From the NCBI RefSeq assembly GCF_001643775.1, contig NZ_CP011402.1:2264432-2328431 (forward strand): DNA of 64,000 nucleotides. The letters are read 5' to 3'. This document shows positions 33,882-42,044 of the stretch, piece by piece (the first letter of the stretch is position 1; each line of letters begins with the position of its first letter). A program made the position numbers and the translations under genes. This stretch comes from Denitrobacterium detoxificans. Its GTDB lineage: Bacteria > Actinomycetota > Coriobacteriia > Coriobacteriales > Eggerthellaceae. Under the pieces are notes generated by a model. That model was given only the letters and a program-made list of their open reading frames with translations, made no database searches and was not told where the DNA came from.

Positions 33882-34613
33882 ATGTCGCTCAACCCACTCT
33901 TCCCCTTCATGCCCACCATCGTGCCGAATATCGTACAGGCACTTGTGGTCGCCACGGCCTTCGCGCTGCTCTGCGCCAAGCCGCTGCACAAGCAGCCGCT
34001 GCCGTTTTACGCAGCGTTCATCGCAGCTTCGGCGCTTACGTTCGTTCCCGCCGTAAAGGACGCCACAGTGGTGCGCATCATGGCGAGCGCCTACACGGGC
34101 GTAGCGTTCTACCTGCTCGTGATGTTCGCGGGCGCCCTTCCCCGAAAATGGGAGGTCACGCGCAAACTGCTCTCCATTCGCAGCGAGCTTTCCATCTTGG
34201 CGGGCTTCATCATCCTGGCGCATTCCGCACGCGTGATATTCATGGTGCCCGTTTCGTTCATGCCCGTATGGAGCAACATCTGGGGAGACGCCGCCCCGTA
34301 CATGCTGGCCGCAACCTCGTTCGTGGGCGTGCCGCTGCTCATTTGCTTCCTGGTGCCGTGGATCACCTCGTTCAAGCGCGTTCGTCGCCGCATGAAGGGC
34401 ACAACCTGGAAAAAGGTGCAACGCCTGGCATATCCTTTCATGGCCCTGCTGGTTGCACAGGGCATGCTCCTTGCCGTCGCACACGCCCTCTACGTGGGCC
34501 CCACCTCGGAAGACTTTGCCACATACGTCATAACCGGATGCCTCTATGCCACTCTCGGAATTGTCTATGCCGCTCTCAAGTTTTATGGCGTTTTGCAGCG
34601 CAAACGCAAGTAA
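33882..34613 (+). CDS. Ferric-reductase-like transmembrane protein
   Basis: A 243-aa membrane protein with about seven helices. His residues in helices at LAHSARVIF and LAVAHALYV, and the pattern QRLAYPFMALLVAQGM, resemble ferric-reductase/MsrQ-type b-haem membrane domains. It could pass electrons from quinol or a flavin. No partner domain is fused. It is followed 44 bp later by a TetR gene. Assignment is by eye and moderate. Confidence 0.6.
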   Translation: MSLNPLFPFMPTIVPNIVQALVVATAFALLCAKPLHKQPLPFYAAFIAASALTFVPAVKDATVVRIMASAYTGVAFYLLVMFAGALPRKWEVTRKLLSIRSELSILAGFIILAHSARVIFMVPVSFMPVWSNIWGDAAPYMLAATSFVGVPLLICFLVPWITSFKRVRRRMKGTTWKKVQRLAYPFMALLVAQGMLLAVAHALYVGPTSEDFATYVITGCLYATLGIVYAALKFYGVLQRKRK

Positions 34614-34657
34614 CGCACTATAATGGGTATTAGGTTACATCTGTAGAAGGAGAGCCC

Positions 34658-35242
34658 ATGCCCGCTATCGAACGCCATCCTCGAGACTCGCGGCTTCGCT
34701 ATACGAAGGACTGCCTATATGATTCGTTCCTGCAGTTTCTAGCGGAAAAGCCCGTGAATGACATCACCGTCATCGAGGTATGCGAGCGAGCAGGTGTTTC
34801 CCGCAAAACGTTCTACAAGTACTATTCCGACCAGTTCGCCCTGCTCTTGGCCATGCAGAACGATCTATTCGAAGACTACAAGGACCTGCTGGACGGCAAG
34901 CCGGCGGACATCACTACGCTCACGCCCGAGCTCGTGGCATTTGTGGACCATAACCGCGTGCTCGTGAAGGCAGCGTTCGCGAACCGTGGCGAGGGCAATT
35001 TCGTGGATCGCGTACTGGAAGACCTCTTTGCTCGCTATCACGCGGCATGGGAGGCGGCGAATCCGAAGCTTTCGTCCGCCGACGTGGAGTTCCTCTTCCA
35101 CTTCGTAGTGTCGGGCCTGTTCGGCATCGTGCGCCATTGGCTCATGGACCATCCGCAGCTTTCCTGCCAGGAAATCACGCAGCGTACCGCTACACTGTTG
35201 CACGTAGCCGACCCGCACCGCTCAGCCGCATTTACGGGGTAG
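34658..35242 (+). CDS. TetR-family transcriptional regulator
   Basis: A 194-aa regulator with the HTH at residues 15-60 (TVIEVCERAGVSRKTFYKYY) and a C-terminal ligand domain. A TATAAT box at 34619-34624 and AAGGAG before ATG 34658 suggest its own promoter. Its target may be the membrane-protein gene upstream. Similar to the acyltransferase-linked DhaS-like TetR group, but that is only a resemblance. Confidence 0.85.
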   Translation: MPAIERHPRDSRLRYTKDCLYDSFLQFLAEKPVNDITVIEVCERAGVSRKTFYKYYSDQFALLLAMQNDLFEDYKDLLDGKPADITTLTPELVAFVDHNRVLVKAAFANRGEGNFVDRVLEDLFARYHAAWEAANPKLSSADVEFLFHFVVSGLFGIVRHWLMDHPQLSCQEITQRTATLLHVADPHRSAAFTG

Positions 35243-35330
35243 CCGGAAGCCGACCCTTTCATCCCACCTTTCAACAAGCGCCATCCAGGCCATTGCCAAT
35301 CGCGCAAGAGCTATATGACAGCCACAAGCA

Positions 35331-35374
35331 AACCCGCCTGGCCTCTGCTTAACAGCATGCCAGGCGGGTTTTCT
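35331..35374 (+). terminator. Terminator downstream of tetR
   Basis: AACCCGCCTGGC and GCCAGGCGGGTT pair across a 16-base loop, then TTTT. Confidence 0.8.
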
Positions 35375-35399
35375 CCATCGCTAATCCCGCATAGGGCAT

Positions 35400-35700
35400 G
35401 CGCGCTTTCATTCCATCCGGCAGTTTGTGAACCCCAGACAGGCGCCAAACGCAACTTGGGCAAAATCGCGAGGCGTTTTGTAAAAAAATCGCCGTTCTGA
35501 ACACGATTCCTTGCAATTTGTCCTCCTTGGAGAGGCAAATGGGGCCATTTGGCGCTTTCGGTTCAGCATTCTCCCAGGTCGGGTTCTTCCATGCTCGGAT
35601 TCAAGCACTGGACAATGTTCAGAACGGCGAATTTTTTACATTTCGCCAGCCGAATCCGCCCAATTCGCATCAAAGCTGGCTTGAAACGCACGGGAGGTAG
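35400..35700. repeat. Non-coding region with long imperfect inverted repeat
   Basis: TGTAAAAAAATCGCCGTTCT (start of 35479-35503) returns inverted at 35616-35640 with 24 of 25 bases matching. Outside these cores similarity continues, weaker, for about 40 bp each side (for example TTGGGC blocks). No gene is visible between the tetR stop (35242) and the small Cys-rich gene (35808). It could be a MITE-like element, two inverted copies of a dispersed repeat, or a structured RNA. Confidence 0.65.
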
Positions 35701-35807
35701 GCCCAAACATGGTTTACCGCCAAACTACCGCCCCGATGCGACGTTCGCTTCGCATGGCTCCACGCTGACAAGCGCGTCCAGGCAAAGCCACCAACACGTT
35801 TTGCCCT

Positions 35808-36020
35808 TTACTCCTCCTGGCTGAGCACGGCACGCGCGAAGTCCTCGTAGAAGTACGATTTCGGCTTTTCCGGCAAATCAAGCGAATTGAAGAAGCACGA
35901 GGGAATCTCGCGCAGTTTCAGGTTCTTTGCAATGCACGGGCCGCATCCTCGTTCCTGGTTGGTGGGATGCATAGGGCATTCCAAATCGGTACACGTGCAA
36001 AATGGACTTAAGTTGTTCAT
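35808..36020 (-). CDS. Small cysteine-rich protein, DUF6485-like
   Basis: A 70-aa protein with CTCTDLECPMH, GCGPCIAKN and REIPSCFF. This cysteine order and the C-terminal PSCFF resemble the DUF6485 family of small, probably metal-binding proteins of anaerobes. GGGAGG-type ribosome site (GGGAGGCCCC) precedes ATG 36020. Function unknown. It is divergent from crcB. Confidence 0.65.
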   Translation of the reverse strand: MNNLSPFCTCTDLECPMHPTNQERGCGPCIAKNLKLREIPSCFFNSLDLPEKPKSYFYEDFARAVLSQEE

Positions 36021-36089
36021 GGGGCCTCCCAGGAGGTCAATCGTCTGCTGGAGCTTATTGTAGAGCGCGCAAGCAAACGAAGGAGCAAC

Positions 36090-36455
36090 ATGTTTATCAA
36101 CTGTCTCGCCGTAGGCGCGGGAGGATTCATCGGGTCGATTCTGCGCTACCTGGTAGGCAACGCCATTCCCAACGATTTCTTCCCCTGGGGCACGCTCGCG
36201 ATAAACGTAGTGGGGTCCTTTGCTCTGGCCCTCATCGCTGGCCTGGTATTTCGCGGAACGATTGACAACGAGAGCGTTTCGCTCATGTTGCGCGTGGGCC
36301 TGTGCGGCGGCTTCACCACCATGTCGACGTTCAGCTTGGAAGTGGTAAATCTGGCAACGCGCGACGCCTGGCTGGCCGCCCTGGGTTACGCAGTGCTCAC
36401 CTGCGTGCTATGCGTAGCCGCCGCGTATGCTGGCGGGATTTTGGCCAAGGGGTAA
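36090..36455 (+). CDS. crcB: Fluoride exporter CrcB/Fluc
   Basis: A 121-aa four-helix fluoride channel subunit. Family stretches GGFIGSILRYLVG, PWGTLAINVVGSFALAL and LCGGFTTMSTFSLE are all present. Only one crcB is seen, so it would form a homodimer, unless a second copy is elsewhere. GAAGGAG precedes ATG 36090. I see no fluoride riboswitch in the 69 bp upstream. Confidence 0.92.
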   Translation: MFINCLAVGAGGFIGSILRYLVGNAIPNDFFPWGTLAINVVGSFALALIAGLVFRGTIDNESVSLMLRVGLCGGFTTMSTFSLEVVNLATRDAWLAALGYAVLTCVLCVAAAYAGGILAKG

Positions 36456-36615
36456 AAGCGGCAAGCGCCCGAGCCACACCCAACAGCGCGTCAGCGCCAA
36501 CAATCACCCCGCATCATCGGCTTCAACAAGAAGGCCCGTTCGACCTAGGCGACAACCCAGATCGAACGGGCCTTGCAATAGAGAGGGCCTCCAGAAGCCA
36601 CCCACCCATAACCAG

Positions 36616-38648
36616 CTACTTGCCCTCCTCCTTCAGCCTCTTCACCGTGAAGCTATAGAGCGCGCTGATCACGAAGCAAATGACGCCACCCGCGATAAGA
36701 GCACCCACGCGGGCGATGGGGTCGAAGTCGAACATGTCGATGGTCACCAGCTTCAGCGTGCATGTGAGCACCAGAATGAGACCGTACAGACGCAGGCCAC
36801 CCACGCGCAGGGCGAACCCTACGATGATACACACAAGCGCGCATACCATGCAGCAGACGCTCGCCTGATAGCCCCAGCCAATCCACGGCGTGCAGAAGCA
36901 CAGGCACGACATAACCAGGAACGTGCACGCAACCGCGTAGGACACGATACCCGCCGAACCTGCACCCATGGAGCGCACGAGCAGGCCAGCCGCAAGACAC
37001 AGGCCAACGGTGTAGACCACGCCCAGCGCAATGGAGGTGGACAAGGGAACGCAGGAAGGAAACGCGGGAATCCGATAAACGCCATGTACAGCGCATCCAT
37101 GGCCAACAGCGACAGCGCCACGACATCGAACCCTCGCAGGCCAGCCGCCCAGCGCAGACCCATGGCGCACAAAGCCGCAACCCAGAGGAAGCCCAGCGGC
37201 GGCACGCCGGTAGCCCAAAGCAAATCATTCGCGAAGGAAGCCACGAACAGGGCAAGGATAACGAACAGGACATACAGGGCAGGATTGACGATGCGCCATG
37301 CGCACTCGAAAAGCGGCATGCCTGCGCACTCGCCCGCGAGGGAAGCCTGCGCATCGGATGCGGCATGGGCGCCAGAAGCGCAGCGGCCGAACACCACAAG
37401 AGCCACCACGATTAGGAACAGCGTTAGCACGGTCGCGCACATCGCCATTGCGTCGACGCGCAGGAAGGCAGCGTCAACGTAGCCAGCAGAGCCAAAGGCA
37501 GCCACGTGGGACCCATCGCGCAGGGCATCGTAGATGTCAATGCGTACGGCATATGCCAGCAGCAGAGCGCCAGCGACAATCTGAAGGCGCCAGGTCGTAA
37601 GCTCGCTTCGACGCGCGTGGGCGTCAAGCCCCTTGGCCTGCTTCCAGATGGAAGCCACGAGCAACGCGCACAGGGCCAGCGTGGTGAGGAACTGCACGAT
37701 GAACGAAACGGCAACCCAACCCTGCACGCCATCGATTGCCCAGCCATCGATACCAGACCCATATTCCAACCAGAGGGCCGAGCTCACCATCAGGCTCAGG
37801 CATACGGCGATGAACAAGCTCGTGCGGAACATCTTGCGATAGAACAGCATGTTGCCGCCAACGACAATGACGCTCGCGATGGCCTGATAGCCAACCAGCA
37901 GGGCAACCTTCTCGCCGGAGAAATTGGAGCCGCAGGCCGCGCACACCGACAACGCCAGACCCACCTGCAGCGTAATTGCCAAAAGAAGAGAGTCGGTCTT
38001 CCAGATGAGCACCATGCACACGGCCATCCAGAGCAGCAGAAGCGCATACGCTGGCAGCTCGCTGAGCATGCCGAAATACACGTGCGTTGCGAAGATCGAG
38101 ATGAACAGCGACCCCATGCCGCACCCCATGAGGGCCGACGAGAAGGGATTGCGCTTGAAGATGGCAAGCAGGCTGCCCGCAACCGCCAGGACGCCCGACA
38201 ACGTGAACATGAACGCGACCTTCATCACATCGTCGAAGAGCGGGATCATGGTCACGCCAAGCAGGAGCAGGCCAGCGAACACCAAGACAGAGGCCAAAAT
38301 GGCCGTAACGTTGCGACCAAGCACCTCTTCCGCGCCGGCGGAAGGAGCCGGCGGGGCCATCGTGGGCGCCGGGGCAAACGAAGCAGGTGCGGGAGCTGCA
38401 GCTGCAGGGGCGTACTGCCCCGCGCTCGGAGCAAACGGCATCGGCGCAGGAGGAACGGGAGCCGACGCAACGTGCGCCTGAGCGGGGGCACCATACGCTG
38501 GCGCTGCGGCCTGCGGGGGAACGGGTGCAGATGCCGCATGAGTTTGCGGCTGCGGCATCGGCGCGACGGCCCCCGCCGGGTATGACGAAACACCTTGCTG
38601 CTGCAACGAGATGGGAGGTTCGGGCGAAGGGCCCTTGGTGCTATGCAT
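36616..38648 (-). pseudogene. DUF2339-like membrane protein, frameshifted
   Basis: A large membrane protein in two frames. From 38648 the first frame gives a Pro/Ala-rich cytoplasmic region (residues 1-110, with repeated APVPP blocks), then many hydrophobic helices as in DUF2339 proteins. Near 37060 the hydrophobic reading passes to the -1 frame, which continues in CVPLSTSIALGVVYTVGLCL to the stop at 36616 with the tail KRLKEEGK. The first frame goes on to 36819 in Arg/Ser-rich nonsense. A single missing base or two extra bases explains it; a sequencing error is possible. No slippery heptamer is seen. A 35-bp palindrome covers its promoter. Confidence 0.75.
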
Positions 38649-38662
38649 TGTTCTTCCTTTCC

Positions 38663-38731
38663 TGTTACATCAGTAACATTTGTCTCTATATTAGAGACAA
38701 ATGTTACCTTTGGCAAGAGGGAAGTTAGAAT
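38663..38731 (-). promoter_or_regulatory. Promoter overlapped by nested TGTTAC palindromes
   Basis: GTAACATTTGTCTCTA (38673-38688) and TAGAGACAAATGTTAC (38692-38707) are perfect 16-bp arms around three bases. Adjoining it, TGTTAC-ATCA-GTAACA (38663-38678) is a second palindrome sharing one half-site. On the minus strand TTGCCA, a 17-bp spacer and TAATAT form a good promoter whose spacer and -10 box lie inside the large palindrome. Confidence 0.75.
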
Positions 38732-38833
38732 TATTTTCTTGCGGGCAAGCAAACGCGCAGTCGCAAAAAAAATGCAGGTCGCCCGCCCTCTCGGCAAGCG
38801 ACCCGCACCTGGGAACGTTCTAGCTACGCCAAT

Positions 38834-39307
38834 CTACTGAGCGTTAGCCCAATCGCGCAATTCCTCGATACCGGGATTGCCATTCAGCAACCCGCCGCTT
38901 ACGACCGTAGCACCGACCGCAATCGCCTGCATGCGCTGCGGCGCCTTGCCCAGCCCACTTCCGCCGCTCGTGGCAAAGGGCACGATCTTCTTTCCCGCAA
39001 AGTCATGCGCCTCCAAAAACGTGTCGATGATGCGCGGCTCCACGTACCACCAGACGGGAAAGCCCACGTACACCACGTCATACGCGGAAACGCTCAAGCC
39101 GTCATCCACAACGGCCGGACGACTAGACTCGTCATTCATCTCGACGCTGCTACGACTCTTGGAATCGCGCCAATTCAAATCGGCCGCACTATACGGCTGC
39201 TCCGGCGCGATTTCCGCGACATCCGCACCAACTGCCTGCGCCAACTTCTGGGCCACGGCCGCCGTCGTGCCCGACGCGCTGAAATACGCCACCAATGCCT
39301 TGCTCAT
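38834..39307 (-). CDS. Flavodoxin
   Basis: A 157-aa FMN electron carrier. The phosphate-binding loop YFSASGTTAAVA, the VVYVGFPVWWYVEPRI segment and FATSGGSGLGKA match the flavodoxin family often annotated flavodoxin_4. ATG 39307 has GGAG six bases upstream. It is the last gene of an operon with an aldo-keto reductase and a TetR regulator, suggesting an oxidative or electrophile response. Confidence 0.88.
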   Translation of the reverse strand: MSKALVAYFSASGTTAAVAQKLAQAVGADVAEIAPEQPYSAADLNWRDSKSRSSVEMNDESSRPAVVDDGLSVSAYDVVYVGFPVWWYVEPRIIDTFLEAHDFAGKKIVPFATSGGSGLGKAPQRMQAIAVGATVVSGGLLNGNPGIEELRDWANAQ

Positions 39308-39358
39308 ATGCACTCCAATCATTCCGCGCACGCACATGCGCACGCGAGCTAGTTACCC

Positions 39359-39985
39359 TTATTCGCCCTGCAGCAGGGAAAACACGCAGGAACGAACGAT
39401 TTCGAATAGACCCTGCGAATAGGCGTCGACCCCAGCCTCGCGCATGACCTCCTCTTGCTTCCCGGTGTGATGCGCATACGGATACGCCCCATGTAGAAAC
39501 GGCATGAACGCGAACACGAATGCGCTCACGCGCTCCTCGCCCCATGCGGGCTTTGCCGTGCGGATGACACTACGTAGCGCCGCTAGCGTCTGGGCATACG
39601 TACGCTTGAATTCCACCAGGCGTTCCAAGCGGCTGTTCTGCTCCATGTCGTAGAGGTTCATGGCCAGCATCTTCAGCATCGTCGTTCGCTGCTCGACCGT
39701 ATGCGCCAGCGCCTGCGCCAACTCCGCGTCGCCCATACCCGCGCACCTATCGGCAAGCTCTTCCAGAGCCGCCGCCCAGCGCGCATGCTCGCGCTGCAGC
39801 AGGGCAAGCAGCACCTCATCGGCGCAACGGAAATAGTTGTACATGTTCGCGCGGCCAAACGACACGCCAGCCGCTATCTGCGTCATCGTAATGTCGCGAT
39901 AGCTAAGCGACGCATACAGCCGCTCGCACGAGTCCACGATCTCCTCGCGGCGCGCTTCCGATTCTTCCTGCGTAATCCTAGGCAC
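39359..39985 (-). CDS. TetR-family transcriptional regulator
   Basis: A 208-aa regulator: HTH at residues 10-55 (DITMTQIAAGVSFGRANMYNYF) and a ligand domain with a YsiA-like pattern. It lies between aldo-keto reductase and flavodoxin genes in one operon whose promoter has two TGACA-N3-TGTCA palindromes, so it probably autoregulates this operon. Confidence 0.87.
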   Translation of the reverse strand: MPRITQEESEARREEIVDSCERLYASLSYRDITMTQIAAGVSFGRANMYNYFRCADEVLLALLQREHARWAAALEELADRCAGMGDAELAQALAHTVEQRTTMLKMLAMNLYDMEQNSRLERLVEFKRTYAQTLAALRSVIRTAKPAWGEERVSAFVFAFMPFLHGAYPYAHHTGKQEEVMREAGVDAYSQGLFEIVRSCVFSLLQGE

Positions 39986-40025
39986 GAGGCGTCACCATCC
40001 ACAAAAACCCAAAGCTCATACGCGC

Positions 40026-40892
40026 CTACAGCTTTCCACCGAACACGGGGAAAAACGAGCTCGCGCCGTAATCGGGCAGGCCCGCAATGCCATTGAGCAC
40101 GGCCATGTCTTCGTCAGAGATTTGGAAATCGACCGACGCATTTTCCTTCATGCGCACCGGGTTCGCCGTCTTCGGCAGGGCGATCATGCCCAACTGCAGC
40201 ACGTAGCGGATGCACAGCTGCGCAACCGACACGCCGTACTTCGCGGCCATCTCGGCAACGCCCTCGATGCGGCCCGCTTCGCCGTGGGCGATAGGCGAAT
40301 ACGCTTCCACCGCAATGCCGTGATTGGCGCAGAACTGCGCAACTTCCACGGGCACGTTGCCCACGTGCGCCAGCACCTGGTTCACGGCCGGCACCACCGA
40401 ACACGAATCAAGAATGTTCTGCAGGTCGTCCACCAGGAAGTTCGACACGCCAATCGCGCGCAGCTTGCCTGCGGAAAGCGCGTCCTCGAGCGCACGATAC
40501 GCTTCCACGTTGCCCTGGAAATGACGGTCGCTCGACTGATTGACCTCGACCCAAGGCTGCGGCGAATAAATGATCATCATGTCCAGGTAGTCGAGCCCCA
40601 TGGTGGCCAGCGTGCGGTCGATGCCCGCCGCGGCTTCCTGGTAGGTCTTATGCTCGGCTGCAACCTTCGACACCACGAACAGGTCCTCACGTGCAACGCC
40701 GCACGAACGCACGGCCTCGCCCACACCCCGCTCGTTGGCGTATGCCTGCGCCGTATCGATGTGACGGTAGCCAATTTCCACGGCCGCGCGCACGGCCTCG
40801 CCCACCTGGGCGTCGTCGATGAGCCACGTGCCCAACGCCAGCTTGGGAATGGCAACGCCGTTGTTGAGGGTATACGTCTCTTCAAGAATCAT
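40026..40892 (-). CDS. Aldo-keto reductase with Tyr in place of catalytic His
   Basis: A 288-aa NAD(P)H-dependent oxidoreductase of the AKR superfamily, TIM-barrel fold. Active-site D46 and Y51 (HIDTAQAYANE) and K76 (VVSKV) are conserved, but the usual His of LIHSPQPW is Tyr109 (MMIIYSPQPW, codon at 40566-40568). The C-terminal cofactor motif ALPKTANPVRMKEN is intact. First gene of an operon with TetR and flavodoxin. Substrate unknown. Confidence 0.9.
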   Translation of the reverse strand: MILEETYTLNNGVAIPKLALGTWLIDDAQVGEAVRAAVEIGYRHIDTAQAYANERGVGEAVRSCGVAREDLFVVSKVAAEHKTYQEAAAGIDRTLATMGLDYLDMMIIYSPQPWVEVNQSSDRHFQGNVEAYRALEDALSAGKLRAIGVSNFLVDDLQNILDSCSVVPAVNQVLAHVGNVPVEVAQFCANHGIAVEAYSPIAHGEAGRIEGVAEMAAKYGVSVAQLCIRYVLQLGMIALPKTANPVRMKENASVDFQISDEDMAVLNGIAGLPDYGASSFFPVFGGKL

Positions 40893-40914
40893 GGTTCCTC
40901 GCTTCCGCTAATAC

Positions 40915-40972
40915 TGACAGCTTGTCACCAATAAGACAATCGAAATGGTACATCCCTACTGACACATTGTCA
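40915..40972 (-). promoter_or_regulatory. Two TGACA-N3-TGTCA operators before the aldo-keto reductase operon
   Basis: TGACAGCTTGTCA (40915-40927) and TGACACATTGTCA (40960-40972) are matching palindromes 45 bp apart. The upstream one overlaps TTGACA, 17 bp before TACCAT, on the minus strand. They are likely sites of the TetR protein encoded in the operon. Confidence 0.7.
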
Positions 40973-41150
40973 ATTTTATTCACAGGACTTCTCGCCCGGG
41001 CAGGCCACTCACCCCAAACGTTACGAAATGCATTCAAAAACGACCGCGCAAAATCGCCCATGCGATAATTCCACCCGCAAACTCAAAACCTTCGCACTGG
41101 CGTGACGGGGCTGCGTCGCGCCAGATAGTCTTGGAGCTCGAAGGAATCCC

Positions 41151-41582
41151 ATGAATCAACCCGACATCGAAAAGCGCGTCATGCACGCTCACGAACTGCA
41201 CGAACGCGGATACAACTGCGCGCAATCGGTTGCTTGCGCATGCGCCGACCTGGTTGGGTTCGATGAGGCAACCGCATTCAAGGCGACGGAGGGACTCGGC
41301 GGCGGCCTGGGCGGAGCCACGGAAACCTGCGGCGCCATTTTGGGCGGCGCCGTCGTACTGGGATACGCCACAAGTCACGGTCCGCGCGACCCCCACACGA
41401 AATTGCAAACGTATCGGCTCACAAGCCAGCTTGCCCAGCGATTCAAGCAGAAGAACACCTCGACAATCTGCGAGGAGCTGAAGGGCCTCACCGGCGGCCC
41501 CGTGCTGCGCTCGTGCCCTGGCTGCATCGAAGACGCCCTGCGCATGACACTCGCGCTGTTGGAAGACGCGCCCCGCCCCTAG
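41151..41582 (+). CDS. C_GCAxxG_C_C family protein
   Basis: A 143-aa protein with the family pattern: GYNCAQSV, then ETCGAILGGAVVLG, then RSCPGCIEDA. The conserved cysteines probably bind a metal or form redox pairs; the family has no defined role. AAGGA is five bases before ATG 41151. Transcribed alone. Confidence 0.85.
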   Translation: MNQPDIEKRVMHAHELHERGYNCAQSVACACADLVGFDEATAFKATEGLGGGLGGATETCGAILGGAVVLGYATSHGPRDPHTKLQTYRLTSQLAQRFKQKNTSTICEELKGLTGGPVLRSCPGCIEDALRMTLALLEDAPRP

Positions 41583-42044
41583 CGACGCATAATGCGGCGG
41601 CCTCCTGTAGCCCCGAAGCCAATTTCAGTCCCGCCATTTCCTTACACCCGCTCGCACGCTGGGCCACATCTGCCTTCACGAGACTCGACGTTTCTAGCCG
41701 CCGTGTGCAACAGTTTTCCGCATGACTTTATTGCCCCCACTGGGGCAATGCCCGAGCGCAATGAAAACATTGCCGAATATATGCACTCACATGCATAGTC
41801 CCAGGTAGATTACCACTTTCCATTCGCAAAAATTCTGGCCGCACTCCCATAGTTTGTGGGGTTTGCGAACGAGTTGTGAAGGTATAATGCAGCCCGTTTG
41901 GGAATGCCGGCCATGGCAAGGGAGATGTCATGGCCGACTTCGATGGGGCACATTTGGGATATCGCGCAATCCGACTGTCGCGTCTTCGAATGGCATAGAC
42001 GAGAAGGCACGCCCCATCGCAAGGGCAACGAAAGGGATGAAAAC
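41583..42044 (+). promoter_or_regulatory. Long leader of the C69 peptidase gene
   Basis: No gene is visible in these 462 bp. ATTGCCCC/GGGGCAAT forms a hairpin at 41730-41749 without a T-tract. TATAAT is at 41883-41888. The leader that follows can fold: GGCCATG with CATGGCC (41909-41935), and CGATGGGGC (41941-41949) with GCCCCATCG (42011-42019) closing a domain of about 80 nt just before the ribosome site AAAGGG. I do not recognise a known riboswitch. Confidence 0.5.

Noticed and set aside
36021-36089. Fluoride riboswitch before crcB
   Set aside because: The 69-bp region does not show the conserved GGNGAUGG-type core and is too short to hold one with confidence.
37040-37080. Programmed -1 frameshift in the DUF2339-like gene
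   Set aside because: No X-XXY-YYZ slippery heptamer in frame and no obvious downstream pseudoknot; a mutation or sequencing error is simpler.
41730-41749. ATTGCCCC/GGGGCAAT hairpin as the terminator of the C_GCAxxG_C_C gene
   Set aside because: It stands about 150 bp after the stop and has no T-tract on the plus strand.
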